DNA of 47,796 bases from NCBI GenBank assembly GCA_003635265.1, contig PYIZ01000019.1:1-47796 (forward strand). The letters are read 5' to 3'. Below, piece after piece: positions 25,497 to 32,178 of this stretch. Position numbers and translations under genes: made by a program. Below the pieces are notes generated by a model. The model worked only from the letters and a program-made list of their open reading frames with translations. It made no database searches and was not told where the DNA came from. Each line of letters starts with the position of its first letter. The first letter of the stretch is position 1. This stretch comes from Candidatus Poribacteria bacterium (GTDB taxonomy: Bacteria > Poribacteria > WGA-4E > PCPOR2b).

Positions 25497-26342
25497 TCAA
25501 TACTCAACGCGCGGGCGGACGACTGTTTCTCCATCCTCTTCGAGCAGCGGGCGATTGTAGATGTAGGGCGGTTCCAATAACGCACGCTGCGCTTCGGTTA
25601 GTTCATCAGCCCATTCGGGGAACGTCACATCATAGTAGCCGCCGGCATAGTGTAAATACTTCGGCGAATAACGCACGAGCAACGAACGGCGTTCGCGTTC
25701 ACAGTTCTTCCAAGGCAGCGTCCCATGAATCGTTGCCTCGTTGAAGATAATCATGTCGCCTGCCTTGGCGGGGACATTATAGACGATCTCCTGATTTGTC
25801 TCCCATTCCCTAATCTCCTGCGGGCAGGGAAAGTTCGCCTTGTGACTTCCCGGAACTACACAGAGTCCCCCGTCGCCCTCCTCAACATCCACAAGTTGAT
25901 ACTGAAGCACCACCATCCCGCAGCGCATCTGTCCGTTGGTGTAAATGTAGTATGCCGCGCCAAAAAAGTGATGGTTAGTTGCACCATGAAGCAGCAAACC
26001 CTCAGTGCCGGGATCAGAGGTTAAGATAAAGGGGGAGTGATCCAGCCGCCAGCCTCGTCCGTGGATAGCGTCTAGGTAGGGAATTGCCTTCTTGTGGACG
26101 ATAATATCTCGAAACGGTTGGCACCACGGCTTGGGCCACGACAACATGCCGGTAAACATGCCACGTTTGTGCGTTCCGGCGAGTGTTTTGGACTCGCCGA
26201 CTGCTGAGTTGTCATCTTCAACCTGTTTATCGAGATTCGCATCAACGGCGGCGTTGAGTGCATCAACTTCGTCTGGGTTCAGAACATCTTTCACCACCAA
26301 AAATCCTTGCAAGTCAAATAAGAATTTTTCGCGTTCGTTCAT
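25497..26342 (-). CDS. PhyH-like Fe/2-oxoglutarate enzyme with H-G-A in place of H-x-D
   Basis: 281 residues from the ATG at 26342, which has AGAAGGAG just upstream. A longer in-frame extension to 26834 only reads antisense to the next gene and is rejected. The fold landmarks of phytanoyl-CoA dioxygenases are present: FLVVKDVLNPDEVDAL at the N-terminus, GDGGLCVVPGSHK, the distal iron His206 in NEATIHGT and an arginine (RRSLLVRY) for 2-oxoglutarate. The proximal motif is His119-Gly120-Ala121 (LLLHGATN); spacing to PGSH matches the H-T-D motif of the second PhyH protein at 27714. Loss of the acidic ligand is the hallmark of Fe/2OG halogenases, but a non-halogenating subfamily is also possible. 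It has its own promoter and is divergent from a Gfo/Idh/MocA gene. Confidence 0.75.
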   Translation of the reverse strand: MNEREKFLFDLQGFLVVKDVLNPDEVDALNAAVDANLDKQVEDDNSAVGESKTLAGTHKRGMFTGMLSWPKPWCQPFRDIIVHKKAIPYLDAIHGRGWRLDHSPFILTSDPGTEGLLLHGATNHHFFGAAYYIYTNGQMRCGMVVLQYQLVDVEEGDGGLCVVPGSHKANFPCPQEIREWETNQEIVYNVPAKAGDMIIFNEATIHGTLPWKNCERERRSLLVRYSPKYLHYAGGYYDVTFPEWADELTEAQRALLEPPYIYNRPLLEEDGETVVRPRVEY

Positions 26343-26397
26343 CTTTTCTCCTTCTAATACCGAACATAGTCGAAACTTAAGTGTGAGTAGTAATAAC

Positions 26398-26411
26398 GGG
26401 CGTTTTCGCCC
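26398..26411. promoter_or_regulatory. Hairpin at the 5' end of the PhyH-like transcript
   Basis: GGGCG-TTTT-CGCCC is a perfect 5-bp stem. It lies just downstream of the minus-strand -10 box at 26419-26424, so it would form the first bases of the transcript or serve as an operator. Confidence 0.4.
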
Positions 26412-26418
26412 TGTCGTC

Positions 26419-26447
26419 ATCATACAAGAAAGCACCCTAACTGTCAA
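26419..26447 (-). promoter_or_regulatory. Strong sigma-70-type promoter for the PhyH-like gene
   Basis: On the minus strand, a perfect -35 TTGACA (26447-26442), a 17-base spacer and -10 TATGAT (26424-26419). Confidence 0.65.
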
Positions 26448-26478
26448 ATCCTTTTTGGGAAGCGTTGGAAAAAAGGCG

Positions 26479-26507
26479 TTGACGCACCTGCTAATCTGAT
26501 GTAGAAT
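26479..26507 (+). promoter_or_regulatory. Sigma-70-type promoter for the Gfo/Idh/MocA gene
   Basis: -35 TTGACG (26479-26484), a 17-base spacer and -10 TAGAAT (26502-26507). It is divergent from the PhyH-like promoter; the two -35 boxes are 31 bases apart. Confidence 0.6.
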
Positions 26508-26553
26508 GAGACAGTGGATTATCCATTGACTTTTAGTTGTATTTATTCCAAAA

Positions 26554-26570
26554 GGCGGGATTACCCCGCC
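26554..26570 (+). repeat. GC hairpin in the leader of the Gfo/Idh/MocA gene
   Basis: GGCGGG (26554-26559) pairs with CCCGCC (26565-26570) across a 5-base loop. It lies between the promoter and the ribosome site. It may be a dispersed repeat fragment or a leader structure. Confidence 0.35.
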
Positions 26571-26591
26571 CCACGACAAAGGAGCATACAG

Positions 26592-27623
26592 ATGAGCAAC
26601 GATACAATTCGTGTAGGTGTTGTCGGCGCTGGTGCAAATACAAGAACACACCATATTCCAAAACTCCAAGCAATTGATGGCGTCGAAGTTATCAGTGTTT
26701 GCAACCGCAGCCGCGCATCTTCGGAGCGGGTCGCGCAGGAATTCGGTATTCCGACAATTTACGAAAACTGGCAGGAGTTGGTTGCCGCCTCGGATACCAA
26801 TGCAATCGTTATCGGCACATGGCCCTATATGCACTGTCGCGTCACATTGGCAGGGCTAGCAGCAAACAAACATGTAATGTGTGAAGCGCGAATGGCGATG
26901 AATGCACAGGAAGCACATGCGATGCGCAACGCCTCCCGTGAAAACACGCATCTAGTCACGCAAATCGTCCCTTCGCCATTTTCACTGCGTGTGGACAACA
27001 CTATCAAACGTCTCCTCGCTGACGGTTATGTCGGCGATGTCTATGCGGTTGAGGTTCGTGCTGGCGGCACGTTCTTGGACCCCGACGCTCCCATGCACTG
27101 GCGGGATGACTTCAACTTAAGCGGCTTCAATATCATGTCCATGGGAATCTGGTACGAGGCACTGTTGCGTTGGGTTGGCGAAGCGACCGAGATCATGGCA
27201 ATGGGGAAAACCTATGTCCGAACGCGCAGAGATGACGACGGTATCATGCGTCCTATCAGGATTCCACAGCATATTGACATTGTTGCAGACATGGCGTGTG
27301 GCGCGCAGCTGCACCTCCAAGTCTCCACCGCTGCTGGTTTGGTTGACGGTCCCGAAGCGTTCATCTTTGGTAGCGAAGGTACCCTGCGTTTCGCTAATAA
27401 CAGTCTCTACGGTGGACAGAAGAGCGACGACGCACTTGCCGAAATTTCCATCCCCGCTGAAGAGGAAGGTGGTTGGCGGGTAGAAGAGGAATTTGTCAGT
27501 GCGATTCGTGGGAATGAGGTCATCACCCATACCAACTTTGAAGATGGTGTGAAGTATATGGAATTTACCGAAGCCGTTACGCGCAGCATGACGAGCGGCA
27601 AAGCAATTACGCTACCGCTTTGA
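26592..27623 (+). CDS. Gfo/Idh/MocA-family NAD(P)-dependent oxidoreductase
   Basis: 343 residues from the ATG at 26592, with AAAGGAG 9 bases upstream. An in-frame start at 26514 lies between the promoter and this site and is rejected. The N-terminal Rossmann domain has IRVGVVGAGANTRTHHIPKL. CEARMAMNAQEAHAM takes the place of the common EKP-xA signature, with CEAR instead of CEKP, so the usual catalytic lysine is replaced by arginine. The C-terminal alpha/beta domain has GSEGTLRF and the glycine-rich substrate sheet. It probably oxidises or reduces a sugar or cyclitol. It is divergently arranged with one PhyH-like gene and followed after 90 bases by another. Confidence 0.8.
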   Translation: MSNDTIRVGVVGAGANTRTHHIPKLQAIDGVEVISVCNRSRASSERVAQEFGIPTIYENWQELVAASDTNAIVIGTWPYMHCRVTLAGLAANKHVMCEARMAMNAQEAHAMRNASRENTHLVTQIVPSPFSLRVDNTIKRLLADGYVGDVYAVEVRAGGTFLDPDAPMHWRDDFNLSGFNIMSMGIWYEALLRWVGEATEIMAMGKTYVRTRRDDDGIMRPIRIPQHIDIVADMACGAQLHLQVSTAAGLVDGPEAFIFGSEGTLRFANNSLYGGQKSDDALAEISIPAEEEGGWRVEEEFVSAIRGNEVITHTNFEDGVKYMEFTEAVTRSMTSGKAITLPL

Positions 27624-27713
27624 TTTGAAGTCGAAAAAAGCGATTAAATCTATCGGTTCGTATATTTCTATCGTGATACATCAAGCGATACACTATTCAG
27701 AAAGGGGGAACCG

Positions 27714-28556
27714 ATGAAAATCGTTACAACCGATTGGCGGGCACTGTCGCTGCCTGAACGGATTCGTCATCTTGAGGTCGAGGGTTATGTGGTGCTCCCT
27801 GATGCGCTAACGTCAGGGCAGCTTGAGCAACTCCGAGAGGAGACCGCACAGCTCCCCACAGAGCACAGCAGCTATCATGATCGACAGGGCAACGCTACCT
27901 GTCAACCCCAGTGGCATGGACATGCGTTGGGCGAACTGATCGCCAATCCACCGGTCATCGAATTTCTGGAGCGCGTGATTGGACCCGACATCATCTTCTT
28001 CAGCGGCGGCTACCGCTATTACGAACCCGGCGCTATTGGTGTCGCTATGCACACCGATGGCTATCCTTACGGCTCCAATCTCGGTGGCTATCTCTGGACA
28101 GCTCCGGTAATCGTCCGGGTTTCATACTACCTTGACGATCTCACGCCGGAGAACGGTCCTTTCCGTCTCCTCCCACGCTCACACCTCTGTCTTCACCCGG
28201 ATGCGCAGCCCTATGTCCGATACGATGCACATCCTGAAGAGGTTGCGCTTCCGGCGAAGGCGGGTGACGCGGTACTTTTTGGTGCCCGTATCTTCCACGG
28301 TGCCCATCAATACAAAGGGACAACCGGGATACGTCGAGTGTTGCTTTACGGCTATCGTCCGGCATGGGCTTCCCCCGTTCAACCTGTGGATGAGTGGGAT
28401 GCAGAGGATCTAGCGAAAGCGCCCGATGTGGCGCGTCGTTTCCTTCAACCGCTTAACACCAAAGGCTGGAGTTGGGAGCTTGACCATCGTCCAGAGGATA
28501 TGTTCGGACGGGAGGGTGCCGGCGTAAACCCAAGCCGCTGGGAGAACGTCGATTAA
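27714..28556 (+). CDS. Phytanoyl-CoA dioxygenase-family protein (canonical H-x-D)
   Basis: 280 residues. The iron-binding triad is complete: His113-x-Asp115 (AMHTDGYPYG) and the distal His195 (ARIFHGAHQ), with Arg207/208 (GIRRVLLYGY) for 2-oxoglutarate. The N-terminal EGYVVLPDALTSGQLEQLREE and NGPFRLLPRSH are PhyH landmarks. It hydroxylates or otherwise oxidises an unknown small substrate using oxygen and 2-oxoglutarate. GAAAGGGGG precedes the ATG. It is 90 bases after the Gfo/Idh/MocA gene and probably in the same operon. Confidence 0.86.
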   Translation: MKIVTTDWRALSLPERIRHLEVEGYVVLPDALTSGQLEQLREETAQLPTEHSSYHDRQGNATCQPQWHGHALGELIANPPVIEFLERVIGPDIIFFSGGYRYYEPGAIGVAMHTDGYPYGSNLGGYLWTAPVIVRVSYYLDDLTPENGPFRLLPRSHLCLHPDAQPYVRYDAHPEEVALPAKAGDAVLFGARIFHGAHQYKGTTGIRRVLLYGYRPAWASPVQPVDEWDAEDLAKAPDVARRFLQPLNTKGWSWELDHRPEDMFGREGAGVNPSRWENVD

Positions 28557-28580
28557 GTGAGGGGTGCTCATAATTATTGT

Positions 28581-28691
28581 CTGAATCAGGATTCCCACCA
28601 TTGAAGGATTTTCAGGATAGAATATCTGATGCGTCAAAGCAGCAAAAGGGATATGGCTTCATTTAGCCCCAGCGGGGCGACATGTTTATAG
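28581..28691. repeat. Dispersed repeats upstream of the TPR gene
   Basis: CTGAATCAGGAT...ATTGAAGGATTTTCAGGAT (28581-28618) is an internally repetitive GGAT string. A GCCCC-AGC-GGGGC hairpin (28666-28678) is followed by GACATGTTTATAG, matching the other members of the hairpin family. The in-frame ATG at 28682 lies inside this repeat and is not the gene start. Confidence 0.55.
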
Positions 28692-28738
28692 CATCATGCG
28701 TCGTTGTGTCAAATCTCCTGAAGGAGGTGACGTATCGT

Positions 28739-30769
28739 ATGAAATCCATGCGGTTTAGGTCCCTGAATCTGAGTTGGGTGAACAGCACCATTCGCCCAAC
28801 TCAAGCTATAATGTGGCACAGACTTGGACTAGTTGCCTTAGTTATAGTTATGGGAATTACACAGTCCGCTTGCTTTTCAACATACACCTACAAATTGGCG
28901 GAACAGCGCGTCCAAGAGAAGGACTATCAAGGTGCGATTGACATCTACCAAGCGGTGATTGATGGCAAACCGGGAACATCGGAAGCTCGCAAAGCACAAC
29001 TCGCCATTGGTGCGTTATATATTGATAAAATAGACCAACCAGAGGTGGGAGTACGGATGTATCAAGAGTTAATCGCCGCTGCCCCTGACAGTGAGGAGAC
29101 CGTAGAAGCACACTATCGCTTGGGATTTTACTATTTCAAAGCGATGGACTATGAATCGGCACAGAAATCCTTTGACACTATTGTCAACCAATTCCCACAC
29201 CTTGAGCGCAGTCATAATGCACAACTGATGCTTGCGAAGAGCCACGAGAATGCTCAAAACTTTGGGAAGGCAGTGGAGGTCTACGAGAATGTTGCATATC
29301 GCCATCCGGACGGCAAGCGCGCAAGTCAAGCACTCCTCAATAAAGCCCGTGTTCAGAAAGATTTTCTGCAGGATACAGGCGAAGCAAGGCGAACCTACCA
29401 ATCTCTAGTCAGACGGTACGGCAGAATCGAAGAAGCTAGCGAAGTAATTGAACAGGCGAAGCAGGAGCTCCGATTCATGGGCGCAAGTATCCCTGAACCA
29501 GATTCGCCGCTAGCGTCAAAGTATGAACGCCTGTTGAAAAAGCAAGAAGAAACCCGCGAACGAGATCGGCCGAGGAGAGAAGTTGAGCGTAGTCCGGCAG
29601 TGGGTGATTTAGACTTAGTTGCAGAATCCGGTTTTGGGGTGAGTGCTCAAAAGGTCATGCAAAGTTTGGGACCAATTCGGCTGGATGCACAGGGTACGTA
29701 CTATGATGCCATGCTGTCGATTGCTACCGGTATTTTCCAAGCCGAGAATTATCGGGAGGCAGGCGCGTTATACCACCGAGGAATCAAGATGGCAGCACAG
29801 AATGAGGCAAAGATAGATCCGTATCACTACGTGTCATTGTCCGTCTGCTACCGCAAGATCGGACTGCATCAACGGGCGCGTCAAGTGTTGAAGGAAGCGT
29901 GGAAAAAAGACAAACGGATACTTGATTCCATAATCACATCGGCTACGAGCCAATATCTCAGTGGAGACTACAAAAAATCGATTGAGGCCTATAATTCTGT
30001 CCTTGAACTGAGTCCTACCAAGACACCGGGGATTTACTGGAGGCTTGGTCTAGTTTACCAGAAGATGGGGGAAGTGGAAAAGGAACGGGAATACTTTGAA
30101 CGTGCCATCGCCGCCGACACGGATTACACCGACGCCCTGCAAAGTCTTGCTGAAGTACTTCACTATCGCCTAGACGATACAGCGAGGGCTGAAATCTTTC
30201 AGGATCTTGTTGATGCACAAAACAGCGAGAGTCTCTCCGTTGAAACCACTTACGCCGGCGAAAAAGCGCTGGGAGATATCTGCTACAAGTACGGCAACTA
30301 CCCTCGCGCGAAGTCGAAATACGAGGCTGCCGCGCGAATCGCCCAACGTGAAAAAAGAGGCGTCACCAGCAAAGTCAAAGAGCGAATACTAAATAACCAG
30401 AGCATTTACGCAACGGTTCATGCCGCGATGGCTGCCTACAAGAGCGGGATGGAAGATCAAGCACAAAGGATAATGGACGTGCTCGCCGCGGAGTATCCCG
30501 ACCACTCGCTAACGCTATACGGACAGGGACAACTTGCGATACTCAAAGGAGATGTGGATTCCGCACTTGCTGCTTTTGGAGCCGCTATGGAGAAAGACCC
30601 CTCTGAGGACACTGTGCCTCTCGCGCTTGGTGACTACTACCTATCGCAAGGATTCATGGACGACGCGGTAGCGTTGTGGGAAAAATTCATCAAAACCAAC
30701 CCGGATCCGAATCGCCACCATCGTGTGCAACGTCGTCTCAAAGCGGTAAAGGCTCAGATGGAGAGTTGA
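28739..30769 (+). CDS. Large tetratricopeptide-repeat envelope protein, possible lipoprotein
   Basis: 676 residues from the ATG at 28739, 9 bases after GGAGGTGA. An upstream start at 28682 is in a repeat and is rejected. A hydrophobic segment (LGLVALVIVMGITQSAC) with a cysteine at its end suggests export and possibly lipid attachment, although the -3 residue is Gln, so the lipobox is weak. The N-terminal half has BamD/YbgF-like TPRs (LAEQRVQEKDYQGAIDIYQAVI, AHYRLGFYYFKAMDYESAQKSFDTIV, FGKAVEVYENVA). A charged linker follows (about 270-290, EETRERDRPRREVER). The C-terminal half has a second TPR array, ending ALGDYYLSQGFMDDAVALWEKFIK. It probably acts as a scaffold for an envelope complex. It is convergent with the flavin enzyme gene. 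Confidence 0.7.
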   Translation: MKSMRFRSLNLSWVNSTIRPTQAIMWHRLGLVALVIVMGITQSACFSTYTYKLAEQRVQEKDYQGAIDIYQAVIDGKPGTSEARKAQLAIGALYIDKIDQPEVGVRMYQELIAAAPDSEETVEAHYRLGFYYFKAMDYESAQKSFDTIVNQFPHLERSHNAQLMLAKSHENAQNFGKAVEVYENVAYRHPDGKRASQALLNKARVQKDFLQDTGEARRTYQSLVRRYGRIEEASEVIEQAKQELRFMGASIPEPDSPLASKYERLLKKQEETRERDRPRREVERSPAVGDLDLVAESGFGVSAQKVMQSLGPIRLDAQGTYYDAMLSIATGIFQAENYREAGALYHRGIKMAAQNEAKIDPYHYVSLSVCYRKIGLHQRARQVLKEAWKKDKRILDSIITSATSQYLSGDYKKSIEAYNSVLELSPTKTPGIYWRLGLVYQKMGEVEKEREYFERAIAADTDYTDALQSLAEVLHYRLDDTARAEIFQDLVDAQNSESLSVETTYAGEKALGDICYKYGNYPRAKSKYEAAARIAQREKRGVTSKVKERILNNQSIYATVHAAMAAYKSGMEDQAQRIMDVLAAEYPDHSLTLYGQGQLAILKGDVDSALAAFGAAMEKDPSEDTVPLALGDYYLSQGFMDDAVALWEKFIKTNPDPNRHHRVQRRLKAVKAQMES

Positions 30770-30842
30770 CGCACTCAATCCATTCCGTAAAGAATAATGT
30801 GCGTCGTGCAACACATAAAATCCTCGCTTTACACATTACCTA

Positions 30843-32117
30843 TTACAAACGCATATCCTCCGGGAGATTGCACATCTCTGCCATTGGACCGAAAATCCCA
30901 GTCACATCTTTTCGATATACATTGCCGCTGAGGATGTCGACAATGCCCTGCTGACATTCTGGGAAGCGCTTCAAAAATCTTGCAAAACTGAAGTTTTTGA
31001 TATAGAAAGCGTAGACCAGTTTACGAATCGCTTCCATCCCCGCAACAAAATCGGGGCCAAAACTTCCTAACTGCTCCGCCGAAAAATCCTCCTTTTGCAA
31101 CGCTTCATTGATGGTATCCGCTGCCATTTCGCCGGATTTGAGTGCGAGAAATAACCCAGAGGAGTAGACGGGATCCAGAAATCCGAACGCATCGCCCACC
31201 AGCACCCAACTGTCTCCAGCGATACGGTTAGCGCGATAGGAGAAGTCCTTTGTAACCTTGACCGGGAACAGTTGCTTGGCATCAGCAAGACGTGGGTGCA
31301 GAGCAGGGCACTTCGCGAGTTCTTCGTCAAAGATTGCTTGATGAGATAGAGTGCCATCACTCCCCCTTCGATTCTGTAGCAGATAGTCCAAATCGCCCAC
31401 AACCCCAACACTCACACGATCATAGGGGAGCGGAATAGACCAGAACCATGAATCTTTGCTCTCCGTGTGCAGAATTAACGTTGCGCCTTCATCAATTCCT
31501 TCGTCCCGAATCCCGCCCTCAAAATGGGTGAAGATTGATGCTTTTTTTAGTGTCGGTTCTATAGTGTTTATCTTCAACTTTCGCGAAATCAAGGCACTCT
31601 GACCCGTTGAATCCACAACCACCTTTGCTGAGAGTTCTGCTATCTTTCCGTCCGCGAGTTTTGCCCGGACACCAACCGCCCTCTCTCCGTCAAATAACAC
31701 CTCATGCACACTGACACCGCGCCGGACTTCCGCCCCTTTTTCCTGTGCATTTTCGAGCAGCAACTGATCAAATTCGCTCCGTAACACCTGCCAAGTCATG
31801 GAAGACTCGTGAGGATCGTTTCGATAAAAATAGAAGGGCGCAGACGCTTTACCAGAACCAGAATAAAATTGTACGCTATACTTTTCAGGAAAGTGGCTGG
31901 CTTTCAGTTTTTCTATAACGCCCAATCGCTGAAATGTCCAATAGGTCGCTGGCATCAGCGATTCACCTACTTTGAATTTCGGCGATTTATCGCGTTCCAG
32001 AAGCAGCACCCGACGCCCTTTTTCTGCCACCAATGTCGCGGCGGTACTTCCCCCAGGTCCACCACCAATGACGATTACATCGTAATTTTGATCCTGAAAT
32101 GTGTCTGTTTTGTTCAT
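30843..32117 (-). CDS. Flavin-dependent halogenase-like FAD oxidoreductase
   Basis: 424 residues. The FAD-binding motif is VIGGGPGGSTAAT (residues 17-29), followed by ERDKSPKFKVGESLMP. Three signatures of flavin-dependent halogenases are present: GxGxxG; WFWSIP (224-229) matching WxWxIP; and FLDPVYSSG (313-321) matching FxxPxxSxG. A lysine at residue 79 (FPEKYSVQF) is in about the position of the catalytic lysine of tryptophan halogenases. VLVGDAFGFLDP is the second FAD contact. The same fold also holds geranylgeranyl reductases and non-halogenating monooxygenases, so activity is an inference. It is on the minus strand 61 bases after the secretin gene and may be transcribed with it. Confidence 0.75.
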   Translation of the reverse strand: MNKTDTFQDQNYDVIVIGGGPGGSTAATLVAEKGRRVLLLERDKSPKFKVGESLMPATYWTFQRLGVIEKLKASHFPEKYSVQFYSGSGKASAPFYFYRNDPHESSMTWQVLRSEFDQLLLENAQEKGAEVRRGVSVHEVLFDGERAVGVRAKLADGKIAELSAKVVVDSTGQSALISRKLKINTIEPTLKKASIFTHFEGGIRDEGIDEGATLILHTESKDSWFWSIPLPYDRVSVGVVGDLDYLLQNRRGSDGTLSHQAIFDEELAKCPALHPRLADAKQLFPVKVTKDFSYRANRIAGDSWVLVGDAFGFLDPVYSSGLFLALKSGEMAADTINEALQKEDFSAEQLGSFGPDFVAGMEAIRKLVYAFYIKNFSFARFLKRFPECQQGIVDILSGNVYRKDVTGIFGPMAEMCNLPEDMRL

Positions 32118-32178
32118 CGTTTCAGTAGCTCTTATCCCCAGCTAGGTTGTCAGTTAGGCAACGCAGGGTAAAGCCGTA

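Noticed and set aside
26343..26834. N-terminal extension of the PhyH-like protein on the minus strand
   Set aside because: It reads antisense through the divergent promoters and the start of the Gfo/Idh/MocA gene, has no domain character, and a strong ribosome site precedes the ATG at 26342.
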